Assembly (NCBI RefSeq): GCF_958979055.1
Contig: NC_084892.1
Coordinates: 2,869,501-2,933,500 of the forward strand
Length of the DNA: 64,000 bases
From: Alnus glutinosa
Lineage: Eukaryota > Streptophyta > Magnoliopsida > Fagales > Betulaceae
Reading direction: 5' to 3'
A program made the translations under genes and the position numbers. The first letter of the stretch is position 1, and every line of letters begins with the position of its first letter. Positions 44,701-56,740 of this stretch are shown piece after piece. The notes under the pieces are model-generated. The model had not been told where the DNA came from. It searched no databases and was given only the letters and a program-made list of their open reading frames with translations.

Positions 44701-46529
44701 TCAAACACACCCAGTATGTTGAACTGTACTCTTCTTTGTTTCAGTTGTGCCTGAACAGAGAATATTGCTCTACCATTTCTGGTTCAGCAGGATACTATGA
44801 ATGAGATAGATTTATCTTTTGCGGATGGAAATGTCATGGTTTATCAAGCTTCATTACTTTTAGATGTTTATGGGTATTCATCTCTTTGACAGGGTCAGCA
44901 TATAGGAATGAGCTTGGCTTCTGGATACAGCCGTTCCCGAGGAATGTACTTCAGTGTTTTGACAAAGGTTATGTACTTATGTTACTGGCTAGGGGCTTGT
45001 CGGGCAAGATATCAGAGATCTCCATACTATGTTCCAGTCAGTCGACATTCCATTAAATCGATATTGATAATACTACTTACAATCATTATTTTAGGTAAGC
45101 ACATTGCTCTTAAACATTATTTTCTTCATTTTACTGCTCTACTTATTGCGCGTGTAAGCTATCAATCTATAATTAAATAAAATACAATTCTCTTTTGCCT
45201 AAAAAAGGTCTAGGGGGTGTTTGGCAAAGCATTTTTATTTTTGGTTTTTTTTGGAATAGTAATAAGAATTAATTGATGTGATATAAAGATGTAAAGAGTT
45301 TTGAATTTTTGTTAGAGAAAAGTGAAGAAAGTTGTTTGATAATGTGAAGAAAGAAGTTTGACTTTTTTTTTAGAGACAAATAAGAATTGATTGATTTGAT
45401 ATAAATGTGAAATGAGTTTTGAATTTTTGGTGAGAGAAAAGTGAAGAAAGTTGTTTGATAATGTGAATAAATGAGTGACTTTTTTTAGGGGAAAAGGAAA
45501 GGAAAAAAAAAGGTGGGTTGCCAAACAGGCTTTTTTTCATGCCTATGTTTTGTATGAAGTGTAATGCTAGAAACTACATGGCAGTCCCATAATGTTGACG
45601 TGACAGTTTTAACCAATTCTTAGATCAATTTGTGTTAAAAAAAAATAAATAAATAAAATTAAGGCTTTGTTAGAACTGCCATAACATTGTGAGATAAAAA
45701 AAAGTGGGTCGCCAAATAAGCTTTTTTTCATGCCTATTTTTTTGCATGAAGAGTAATGCTAGAAACTACATGGTAGTCCCATAATGTTGACGTGACAGTT
45801 CTAACCAATTCTTAAATCAGTTCGTGTTAAAAAAAAAAAAATTAAGGCTTTGTTAGAACTGCTGTAACATTGTGAGATAAAAAAAAAGTGGGTTGCCAAA
45901 CAGGCGTTTTTTCGTGCCTATGTTTTGCATGAAGAGTAATGCTAGAAACTACATGGCAGTCCTATAATGTTTTTTTTGATAAGTAGTCCTATAATGTTGA
46001 CGTGACAGTTCTAACTAATTCTTAGATCAGTTCGTGTTAAAAAAAAATAAAAATAAGGCTTTGTTAGAACTGCCATAACATTGTGAGATAAAAATGTGGT
46101 TTCTTACCTTATCTCTTTACATGAAATGTTTGTCCATGAAATCACTATATAAGTTCTAATGCTGTTTGTGTTCTATTACTCTCAAATGGTTTCTTTTTTA
46201 TTGTGTCTATCCAAAAAGATTAAGCTTCTTCATCTCTCTATGCTCTTCTTACTATCTTGGTATTTTTGGCACCTCAAAATTCTATCCCTATCATCTTAAT
46301 GTTACGTTATTGGACTTTATCATTTTGATATCATATTTCTTTTTTCACTTAAGCAAGTTGAACCTTGTGACGATTACAGTATTTTAGGAGATAAAAAATT
46401 ATTGTGTCCATGACTATGCAGAAATATAACTGGTTTTCCTTTCTTTTAACAACCCATGGTAGAAACGAAACTAATCTTTGTTTAAATATGCTCTTTCATG
46501 CAGGTATTTTGGTCTCTCAAATAGCTTAG
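41751..46529 (+). CDS. Syntaxin-6 N-terminal-domain, tail-anchored protein (SYP61-related, SNARE-less)
   Basis: Five exons: 41751-41827, 42470-42605, 42697-43434, 44893-45094 and, less surely, 46504-46529; 392 residues. Residues 1-105 (WESDPLFSAAEVVQDSADRM, ESLFRLL, then DLATTLETAKWQLEDFERAV and a DDILSRHKQFVIAI helix) form the Syntaxin-6_N three-helix bundle used by TGN syntaxins for tethering. A long acidic/polar linker follows, and a C-terminal hydrophobic segment (ILIILLTIIIL) can anchor the protein. No SNARE motif precedes the anchor, so it belongs to the plant 'syntaxin/t-SNARE family' proteins rather than true SYP61. I chose Met 41751 over 41739 because MGSSLHQWESDP fits family starts. 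The last exon (eight codons, ending at a MITE border) is weakly supported. Confidence 0.85.
44233..44357 (+). mobile_element. tRNA-derived SINE in an intron
   Basis: Near-perfect 11-bp direct repeats GAAGATGCTAG (44222-44232) and GAAGATGCCAG (44358-44368) bracket about 125 bp. Inside are an A-box-like region (CGACCAAATGG) and B-box-like AGATCAATCC at about 35-base spacing, ending in an A-rich tail (GGGGAAAAAAATAG). This is the architecture of a plant SINE retroposed by LINE machinery. It lies in intron 3 of the syntaxin-like gene. Confidence 0.7.
44454..44712. mobile_element. Tourist-like MITE
   Basis: The ends GGGTGTGTTTGGTAA and (complement) GGGTGTGTTTGATAA are inverted; AGT is repeated on both sides (44451-44453, 44713-44715). 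The body is GATGTGATATA-rich and non-coding. Confidence 0.7.
45215..45535. mobile_element. MITE with internal tandem duplication
   Basis: Starts GGGTGTTTGGCAAAGC and ends GTTGCCAAACAGGC, inverted to each other. The interior repeats a unit of about 110 bases (AAGAATTGATTGATKTGATA ... GTTGTTTGATAATGTGA) twice. Related to the element at 44454-44712. Confidence 0.6.
45532..46098. repeat. Three tandem copies of a 185-bp hairpin MITE unit
   Basis: Units start at about 45532, 45720 and 45905. Each carries AGTAATGCTAGAAACTACAT, CCATAATGTTGACGTGACAG and later GTTAGAACTGCCATAACATT; the last two phrases are inverted relatives, so each unit can fold. The third unit has a short internal duplication (CCTATAATG twice). 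It lies in the last intron of the syntaxin-like gene. Confidence 0.8.
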
Positions 46530-46722
46530 GACTCGTTTGGGTGTGTGATTTTTTTGTTTCATATTCTACTATTTTGTATTATATTCAAAATTGCGAATAC
46601 CAAGAGAAATTGATTTTTGAAATTATGTTTGGATAGTTTAGAAAACCTGAGACAAAATTAGTAAAAGTTGGATAAAATTTGAGTAGAATTTGAATTCTAA
46701 AAAACAACCCAAACACGTTTTT
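46527..46722. mobile_element. MITE abutting the predicted syntaxin-like stop codon
   Basis: Left end TAGGACTCGTTTGGGTGTG and right end AACAACCCAAACACG form an inverted pair around an AT-rich body. The left border coincides with the TAG of the predicted last exon. Confidence 0.5.
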
Positions 46723-47191
46723 GAAAAATAATGCCTTTAGAAGCTGTGTTTGTGGGTTCATTCCACAATCTATATACAGGTATGTCCTTGCAAAGATGTA
46801 GCAAGAGGGGGAACAATTGGTGCTAAGCTGCTAATCTCCCACTTCCCCACCATGTCTTGCCTGGGTGCAAATAGCTCTGTTGTAGAAATTTATTCAGCCA
46901 CGGTCGTCAACTTGTACCATTCATTGATCACGCGATCCCCATCCTTTCTGCTAGAATTTTTTATTGCAGGAAACTACGTTTATGGTTTACCTCCCATAAT
47001 TTACCATCCAATTTGTAATGTCTTCCCGATCTTTCAATTTGGTTAATGTATCATATTAATTTATCATTAGAGTTGCAATGTCTGACTTTTGCCCCTAAAA
47101 TGACAAAAATATTATACATAAAGAAACAAAATAGGACAATTTAGAAAAACAAAAACAAAAAAAAAAAGGCAAAAAATTTAGACTATGGAAG

Positions 47192-47222
<31 letters not shown>

Positions 47223-48632
47223 CTGAATTTTATGTCTTTTTAGTTTGTTTTTCTTTTGATTTATTTTTTTTTTCTCTTTCTAGTGCATGGTATTTTTGTA
47301 ACCCTAATGTTAGATTAGTAGAGTATATTAATAAAATAAATGAAAAATTGAGTGGTAAATTAAAGAAAATAAATGTAGTTTTCTCTTTTATTGGCCCTGA
47401 TTTGTTGATACAATACAATGGTTGCTTAGAAATTGTCTACGTGTTCAAGCTATGTATTTAGTAGGAAAGGTCTGTGGACTCGTCATTCCTCAACAGTAAA
47501 TATCAGAAGATCCTCAACAAGTTAATCTTAGAAGATCCAGTCATGTCGTGTGTGTCACTACCCTTCCTAAGCACTGTCTTAGAAAGGAATTTTAAAAAGT
47601 TCAAAAAGTAAATTTGTACAGCATGGTCTCTTTGTTGAGAGGAATTCCGGTTCTCAAAAATACATGCAGACTTGAAGAAATGAGTAATACTACATGTTTT
47701 CTTTTTGTTCCCTCAAAATTAATGTGACTTTTAAAATCACCATTAAATTTATGATAGACTATTATTAGATTTTGATCAAATGGTAATTTTAAGAGCCACA
47801 TCAATTTTGGAGAAACAAGAGAAAGACAAAAGAATGATATCTAACATTATTATGAAGAAATATGACTCTTAACAACTTCGCCTCCTCCCCCATTAAGGCT
47901 TGTGGAGGTCACTATTGCACATAATATACAAAGATTTAGTCACTTTTAAATAGCCAAAATAGGACAGTAATTTATAGACAAAAGCTCGTATATGTGGCCG
48001 GCTGCTGCATCGACATGAATGTAATGAAAACAAAAACAAAAACAACCATTCAATCATAAAGTCCTTTTTCTTCATTTGTATGTGGCAACTTGAGGCTAAA
48101 GTCCAGTGGAAACATTAAATCACAAGGCTTTGCTGTCCAAGCTGCGTACCTCGGGATCTTCTCATATTGAAATTTCTAGCAATAGGACCCGGCTTGCCAA
48201 GAGAAGATATCGGCTTGGAGGTTGCAGACTGAGATGAGACTCTAATGTTCTCAAAAAGAAAACACCGAGCTCAAGTCCCTGTTAAACTACACAAGCAAAA
48301 ATGTAATAATTATTAAGTGGGAAAGCATCTTTTGATGATACTAACATTAGAGGGGCTCATTTGCTGGCAAAGTTTAGCAATTTCTTGATATAATTATCCC
48401 TTGTTTTTCAGAGCCCAATGTGCTGCTTCAAATTTAAATCTGGATAACAAAGCTAAGTAAAAAGTAAAGACAAATGGCTCGTACCTAACTACACAAAACC
48501 CAGGAACCAACAAGCACCTTAAGAGCATCTGCAATTTTTAATGGGGACTCATATCTCTCTCTCTCTCTGTGTTTTATATGTACTGAAGAAGGGTTAGAAA
48601 GGTGAACTTTACCAAGTTACAGTGGCCTCAAC
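46723..48632. other. Intergenic between convergent genes
   Basis: No gene recognised. A poly-T run lies at 47196-47221. At about 47681-47860 a MITE-like pair (GAGTAATACTACATG ... ATCTAACATTATT) is visible. From about 48100 the DNA is probably the 3' UTR of the minus-strand gene; a GAGCATCTGCAATTTTTAAT fragment of the GAGCATC family lies at 48524. Confidence 0.45.
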
Positions 48633-51600
48633 TCAATCTGACTTTTCTATCTCTCGAAATCTCTTATCCCATTCCTGGGCCTCAAAGTCTTGCTCAATTA
48701 AGTCCCTGTCAGTGCTGTAGACAATTCGATCCTGTCCTATGAATGTTCTCTGCGCCATGTCCCGAGCACTGAGGAGCTGAATAAGAGGATAAAGATCAAG
48801 TTAATTATGTATGTGAGGTATATTTATGCTGAACAAATTTTCAACATACACGAGCAAGTTCAATCATAAGAATGATGCAATGATACAAGGCTCAGACAGT
48901 GTCCTAAAGAACATAACTTAATACATAAGCCCTGATAAGATAAGATTGTGATTTATTAGATAAATTGAGAATTATTATTTTTTTTTTAAAAAAAAAAATT
49001 ATAAAAATAGGATCAAAAGTAGGGGTCGGCACCAAACCAATTGGTTGGAAATGCCCCCTCCCCCCTTTTTCGACTTCCAACCTGATGTGGAAGTTGGAAG
49101 CCAAGTTTCTCTTCTGAGCTGACCCGCACCCCGGGGGGTTTTTGAGTTGACCCAACACCGAAATCTTTGGCTCCGAATTCGGGTTGGATATTGGTGCTGC
49201 AGGCTAATGCGACAATCCTTCGGCTGCCAAGGCTTGGCATCGCTGTCCTCATCTCCACTAAGTGGTCATGGCATATCGAGAAATCTGCCCTTGATTGGAG
49301 ATGGGGAGAGAGAGAGAGAGAGGGGTGAGACTTGAGAAACTTGATCTCAGATCTGAGAACCCCTGCCCCCAGAAATACATCTACCAAGGACAACTATGTG
49401 TGCGGGTGCTTTTTTTTTTATTTTAATAAACTAAAGTCAGATCAGAGTTGGAGTCTTTCCAAACTGCCCATTTCTGACTCCTGACTCAACACGTTGAAAA
49501 TCAGATGCTCTTCTGCCTACCAACCGACATGTGTTGGAACCCGAGTAATCAAGTTGGGTTGGGACGGTACTATCAGTTTTTTTGCACAAACCTAATCAAA
49601 AGTTGTATCACACTTATACTGATAACAGATGCATGTGACACTTTTTATTTTGTCACAAACATTATCCATATGACATGTTGGCAACATAAATAAATTCTCA
49701 ACTTTTTCTAGATAAACTCTAATATACTTACCTTTCGCCTCAGTGAAAGATCAGGCAATTCAAGTGCTTGAGCACGCTGTTGCCTAGCTCGGTTTCTCTC
49801 TTCTATTTTAGCATTCCTATTGCGGATGAGGAACCACCGGATCAAAGGAATTGCAAAGAAAGAGCCAGCATAAATCTGCAGAGTTATTGCTCAAATGAAT
49901 ATATGCAAGCAAAGTTAAACCAACATTTGATAACGTTGCCTGAGACATTGAGGCTTCAATCTTATCTTTGTAGAGAATGAACAGTTCTTACCCAATAGAA
50001 AAAGAGTCTAAATTTTTTAAAAAGAATAATTCAATTTCAGAAGATACTTGAATATCAGTTCACCAGCAAACAAAAATACTTCAATTATTTTTCTCCATTG
50101 GTTTAAGAGTTTCATCCATGTGAGCAAGTGTAAACTCTCAGTTAACAGTTGATGAGGAGAACCACAGATTTTTCATTACTGGATGTGTCAAATTGGAACA
50201 AATGACAGATACAAAATAAAATAAAATAAAATAAAACCCTCTGATTCACAAGTACATCAGTAAGCCTGCATTGCAGGTTAACATGATTAAATGGAAATTT
50301 TAGATACCCAAGTCAGATATGGAAGTGTGTGATAACGCCACAAGGATACTTGTTAAAAATTTGACAAAGCACAACAGTTGCAAGGCATCAAACTTCAGAT
50401 GCAAAAGTATTAAAAGTGATTAGAATAATTACTTGATATCAAGTGAATGTTGATTTAAAAAAATGTAATATGTATTTATGCACCAGAGAAGATAATTGAT
50501 CAAGCACATTTCTCTTGTCCTAAAACTTGAGCCATAATTGGACCTTTCCCCTGAAAACATAATATAAGTCACCCTCTCACATGAGGCCAATAGATATCAT
50601 TTGATTGTTGGGACGGCATAACCTTTAGCTAATAATATGACCAGAACCAGTCATCAAGAATTAAAAAATTGAACCGTAGAAAGCAGCTTATTAATTGGAA
50701 GTTTAGAAATCAAATAATACCTGAAGGAGAGGAAACATGTCAGTGACAAATTTAATTAACCCACTAGGTTTAACTGTCATTTCCCTTCAAATAAAAACGA
50801 GAAAAAAAAAAGAAAAAGTCAGAACATAGTAGCAACATATAGGGAAAACCACCGAGTAACAATTATTGATAAGAGAACCATACTTTAACATAGCTCCAAG
50901 AACAATGATACCAAATAGGTTAAGCCCGCCTAAACCAATCACCATTGCTGTTTCTGTAGTGCTAGTTTTACTGGGAAGGAAAATAAAATACCCATATCAT
51001 GATTGAATTACAGATGAAATTTTACTACATAATAGGGGGAAAAATAAAGAACCTGAATTGCCATGTCCTCTCCTTGAAAAACTTTTCAATCCCTCCAACC
51101 CACTCAGTCCATCTTCTTCCCACATATTCCTTTTGTTTACTTCTTTGAGAAGAAGCTGTACGCTGTAGAGATGGAAAGCGATACAGAATATTTCCCTGCA
51201 TTACAAGCAACTGACAAGTAAGTGCAAATGAAATATTTTTGTGCCACATATCATGATGTATGGAAATTTCAAAGGACGCATTATTGGCTGTAGGATCTGA
51301 GAGCAATGGCATATCAATGCTCTAGATAGTATAAAAATGATTAATAATACGTAATGACATAATTTCTTAAATTTGCAAAGGTGATCGATCAGTCCAAGTC
51401 ACAATAACTGACATTCTTCAGACACATTTCTTATTACCACATATACCATCTGGAAGAGAGAACATAAATCATTGAATTTTAATCCAATAAACTGTTTAAC
51501 ATACCTCTTCATCTATTTCAGGCTGACCATCAAACCGCAAAAGAACAGGTAAGATATATGATTCATCATTCTGGAACCAAAAGGAAAAGAAAAAGAAAAA

Positions 51601-51792
51601 GGAAATAAGGTAAAATAAAAGAAACAGCACATTTGCAGCATAAGAGATGGATGACTAAAATAGTTTCAGCAAGTCTACTAGGATTTTAGTGATCGATTGA
51701 AAGGTCCAGGAATAAATAAATAAATAAAACTTCAATTATATATTTCTCAAAATTACAATTGCAGACAAAAGAAGGCACACTATTGATTTGTA

Positions 51793-51842
<50 letters not shown>

Positions 51843-54446
51843 CTCTTTATGATGCAAGAACTACTCCAAATTTCAAGAGCACAGAGATAAACTTGGAATC
51901 CATGACAAACTAGATTACATCAAACATAAACTTACTGTAGTCCCCTCTGCAGTTTCTACATCAAGATATGGAGCAAGTTCTTCAGCTGTGACAACACCAC
52001 CATTAGAGGTTATGTATTGCCCAATCTGCATATACATTTTCAGGAAAATGATTAAATTATTGCATTCCTCCTCCTTTTTCTTTTTTCATGATTCCTACCC
52101 TCCCATGTTGAGCTATAATTATCTCTTTCCTTGTTTCTTTTTTTCTTTTTCACTTTTTTTTTTTTTTTTACCACTCCTGCACCCAAAAGGCACCAAGCCA
52201 TGACCCCATCCCCCAGCCCTTATTTATGGGGAGAGGACATTCCATTTGATCCAAAGACCATTCGCAGCTTCTTCTTCTTCTTATATATATATATATATTT
52301 GCTTCTTTGTTTACTATATATCAATCTAGTATTTACATAACGAAGTAAGGAGGTATTAAATATAGCTTAAGAGAGGAGGAAAAAGAGTAAAAAAGATAAT
52401 ATAATTTTGACAAGGTAGAAAACTAACAGAAAGTAAATAAAAAACAAACACACACAACAACTGATGAGCTGATGTAAAATGTTGAAAGCAACAGACCATT
52501 GAATTGAGTGCTAAGATATTACCAACTTCCATCTCTCCTCTTCAATTCCTTGATTTGGATCACCATCCCCAAACACGAATGAGAAGATCTAAAAGACAAC
52601 CATTTATAAAGTGAACACATTTCCTCTTGTACCAAAAGTAGGAGATAGCTAGTGAAAAAAGAAAAATCCCTTCTACAACATACGGATTCAACGAAATTCA
52701 TTTTGCCATCATCTTTTTCTATCTGTCGCCTCTTATAGTAATATGGATCCCAGTACCTTGATAAAATAAAAGCAGAAAGAGGTTACCTAAAGCTTCTTGC
52801 AAATTTCAAGAATTCAATTGCATAAATAATAGAAGAGGATGGAAATTGCCAAAAAGTAAATGCTCATCATTATCAGACAGAAGTATTATATATGAATGGC
52901 GTTATCCTCCACTAATATCAACCATATACTCCTAAAAAAGTATAATAGGTACAAACCATTTTATAACCAGTCTGCCACTAATAAAAAACAAACAAACGAT
53001 CATCACATTTATCTTTCCCCAAATATACTTCAGCAACCACACATAGAAAAGACTAAACTTACATATGCATAAAAGACTAACACTCAAGCTCACCATTTTC
53101 CTATAGGATAATCATCAGAGAATACCTACACATAGAATGAGTGAATCTTGCAGTAATTTTTTTAAAACTTAAAGTTTCACTCTTTGCTTCAGTTTCCATT
53201 CCACAGATCAACTAGAACATTTAAAATCCACATTGCCCGTTGGCCAACCCATAGCCTTAAGAACTTAACGGTCTTCTGAACCATGTGCAGCATATAACAC
53301 TTCCCAAAATTCTGACAGGATAGAATTATTACCAAAACAGGTCTAGTGGATTGATGTAAAAGCTGAATCCCGAATCATATGCTCTACCTCCACGTCTTCC
53401 ACGACTATCCTCCTCACTGTCACCAAGCATCCCATTATCAATGTCTTCATATTACAAAGGGTGTGTTATAAAGATAATAAGATATGTGAGGATTTTAATA
53501 TTAGAAGGCTAAAGATTACCTTCTACTACCAGAAACAAGAACAGCAATAATTGTGGTATAAACAAGAATAATTGAAGCAACCAGTGCAGTACCGAAGGAA
53601 ACCCTCACTAAATACTCAGCTGTAGCCTGTCAAGTCAAATTAACACCAAGCAAAAGTTATAATACAAAAACCACTACTTCCTAGGACACCGAATGAATCT
53701 CAACACAAGTAACAAGAATCAAGACCTTTGTCTTCTCAATCACAGGCTCAACTTTGAATCTAAATGACTTGGCCGCAAGCTTCACTCGATAATCTTTGGG
53801 AAAAACATACAGAACATCACCTTCGTCCGAAACCTGTTGGAGACCATCTTGAAAAACAATTGCACTCACGAAATCAAGAACTTCAAGCACCAACAACACT
53901 CAAAAACTATAACTAACGAAAACAAATTCACCATTCCCTCTCAAATTGTACATATACAATAATACACTTTCAACATTAAAAGAGAACAATTAGCACACTC
54001 AAAATTCACTACAAAAGTGCACAAACAAAGTTCCCACGCCCACACATGTATGTATGTACCTCCAAGAAGCCATTGGTGTCAGCAGCAAGAGCTTGCAAGG
54101 CCTTCTGAGCTTCATTCAACTTGAGGCCGGCTCTGCTCGCCACGTCGCCAATGGTGACCCTCCCTCCGCACGTGTCCACGGCCTCCATGGCTCGGTTCCT
54201 GACATCCGAGGGCAATTTATCGCTCTCCACCGAACCTCCGGGCCTGATCGCTGAAGCGATGTCCACGCTCGCTCTCACGGCCCGTATCAAAACCCTAGGG
54301 TCGCGAACTTTCCCTGCGGTCCCCCTGAAAGAAATCGGTGCTTGGATGGAAGGAAAGGGGTTGGGATGTTTGGGGAAAATGGAGGGCCTGGGGTGGAGGC
54401 GACAACAAGCCGGTGATACAGTGAAGCATGTGGAAATACAGGCCAT
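48633..54446 (-). CDS. At5g03900-like plastid membrane protein
   Basis: Thirteen exons: 54446-54060, 53833-53726, 53626-53520, 53416-53333, 52756-52684, 52588-52523, 52025-51936, 51570-51505, 51195-51053, 50970-50884, 50784-50721, 49875-49732, 48776-48633; 520 residues. Residues 1-55 are Ser/Arg/Pro-rich and look like a chloroplast transit peptide. A soluble region (DVRNRAMEAVDTCGGRVTIG, then GDVLYVFPKDYR) precedes a membrane segment at about 171-195; others lie at about 384-403 and 426-442. The C-terminus reads LLSARDMAQRTFIGQDRIVY, then STDRDLIEQDFEAQEWDKRF. It matches the Arabidopsis At5g03900 family, often labelled 'iron-sulphur cluster biosynthesis family'. I see no cysteine cluster motif, and that name may come from fused annotation with the neighbouring IscA-like gene; the function is unknown. 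Intron 12 holds a GC-rich unclassified repeat (49020-49370). Confidence 0.88.
49020..49370. repeat. GC-rich unclassified repeat in an intron
   Basis: In intron 12 of the At5g03900-like gene, GC content rises sharply; GGGTCGG, CCGGGG and GACCC phrases recur, and a minus-strand open frame of 126 codons is possible. Ends and family are not clear; a short (GA)n tract follows at 49306-49322. Confidence 0.4.
51795..51839. repeat. (GA)n microsatellite
   Basis: About 22 GA units in intron 7 of the At5g03900-like gene. Confidence 0.9.
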
Positions 54447-56701
54447 CGAACCCTTTTTTTTTTTTGTTCAAGTTTTGGCCATGGAAGAGTAGAGTAGTGT
54501 GTACACTGCAGTCGTATCTCTGGGCGAGTGGCTCAGAATGGGAGCTTTGGATTTTTTTTTTCGAAACTTTCAGCTATTCTTTTTTATTTTTGTTGTTTTT
54601 GACCTTTTGGGTCTCGATCTGAGAGATACCCCTCACGATTCACCTATTTGCTCTATATTTATGTGTGATTCAGAACCACCCCATTTTGCCTACGTTAACT
54701 GTTGTGCACCAAGCTTTTTTTCTTCGTAAAAAGTCTGACCACAACAAAATGGACAAAAATGAAGAGAAAAGAAAGGTTTCCAATACTTCATTTCCTAAAT
54801 TTTTTCAGATCTATAGTTTTTCTCGTAAAATAATAACAATACATATCGGCCCTTGATTATTTTTTTAACTGTGATTAATAGACACGGCTACGTCAACTTA
54901 ATAAGATACAGATTGAAAAAAAATGTAGTATATAACATTATTTTTTTCTTTTATCAATCAGTTCTAATTTAATAAATAGGAATCTCATATTTTTTAAATT
55001 ATTTTCATTCACATTGAAGTTGAATATGGTATTCAAATTGTTTTTTATTCAATCTAAATGAATCAATATAAAAAGAGAAAATTTCTTATGATTAAAGCCC
55101 CATCAACCGCTCCAAGTTACATGAAAATGTGTATTGGACAACCATTGGATTCGTCTACCCGTCTTTCCCACATCAGGTTTTGCCTTAAAAGGACCTTGGG
55201 CTGGCTACTTTAAATCACGTCCCCGAAGGCTTTCCTTCTTTCTCAATCTCGTTATATTCACCATCTGCTTCACATGGCAAAAATAGAGACATCAAAATGG
55301 GCATTTCCTCTTGCAGCACCAACTCTATGGTGCGATAACATTGGAGTTACATATATAACTGTCAATCCCATGTGTCAAAAGATAACTAAATACATAGATA
55401 GATTACCCCTTTGTGAGGGACAAAGTTGCATCTCGGGCTAAGAATCAGTTTGGCCAATATATTCACAAAGAGTAATGCTAGAAGAAAGACTTATGTTCTT
55501 ATTGTATATGATTTTAAAAGTCACATCAATTTTAAGATGATACAAGAAAAATATTGATCTTTTTTATAACATTACCCTTTATATATTGTAAGGTATAATG
55601 CGATAATTTTATAAGAGGCCTTTTTATATATGTAAATATTATTTTTTTTTATTTATTTAGTTTTTTTTTTGTTGGCTTTGAAGACTCAATGTTATATTGC
55701 TAGTACTAAATTTGTCTAGATTCAATTAAATGCTTTTATTCTTCTATTTTAAAAAATTTTCATATCCAATACATATTTGTGGCATACATTTTTAATTAAA
55801 AATATTTGTAAATAAAAAAAAAAATATGAAAGAATAATTGGACCTGACTTATCAAATAACAAGATCATTTCAGACTTTTGACCTGTATAATAATAAAAAA
55901 AAAGTTTCCGTAATAATTAACAATTAGTAACTAATTATACAACGTATAATATCCTTTTATATGTCTAATATTAATTTATTAATTTAAGTTTGTATTGAAA
56001 AAAATACATAATACTATTTTGTAAAAAACAAAAGAGTAAGAGGGTTAGACACATTTCGAACATAACCGTGCTGGTCCAAGTCACATGCAATAACGAAAGG
56101 AAAATGCTGAAAATATTCTTAATGCACAATAAGTACATTACCTCAAATTACATTAGGTAATTCCTATACTGAAATGCAAAAAACAAAACAAAGACTCAAT
56201 TTAAAATAATTTTGTTTTTTTATTTTTTATTTTAAAAAAAAGAAGAAAAAGCCAAACAAAGAAAAAGTGTGGCTGTGGTGCAACCATATTTTCGTGTCTT
56301 TCGTGTTTATCTTTGACAAGTAGAAAGTTTGAAATGACAATCCATCATGACTAAAATAAAAAAAAAATAAAACAAAAGAAGAAGAAGAAGAAGAAGAAGA
56401 GTACACGTACTCGTGTCAGACACAAATGAAAGTGAGAACTGGTTGATGCGACTCGACTCTGGGAGCTTGCTGAAGGGAGAGGCCGGAGGTGAGAACTGGT
56501 TAGTGCTTCCCTGCTTATGCGCTTTCCTTTCTAGCTGTTGGAGGAAATTGCAATGCATTTTAAGGAGTGATTTTGGTAATTTATTGGAGAGATTGTTTAA
56601 AGAGAAAGATTTGCTTTTTTTTTTTTTAAAAAAAAAATATGATTTGTGCTCTTGGTTCTTGTGGGTTTATTTTTCTACGTGGTGTTTTAGAGTCTCTTAC
56701 A

Positions 56702-56740
<39 letters not shown>

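Noticed and set aside
49013-49393. 126-codon minus-strand frame in a GC-rich patch
   Set aside because: It lies wholly in an intron, has no domain, and GC-rich repeats give such frames easily.
54054-54492. 123-codon plus-strand frame
   Set aside because: Antisense to exon 1 of the At5g03900-like gene, which has clear transit-peptide and splice evidence.
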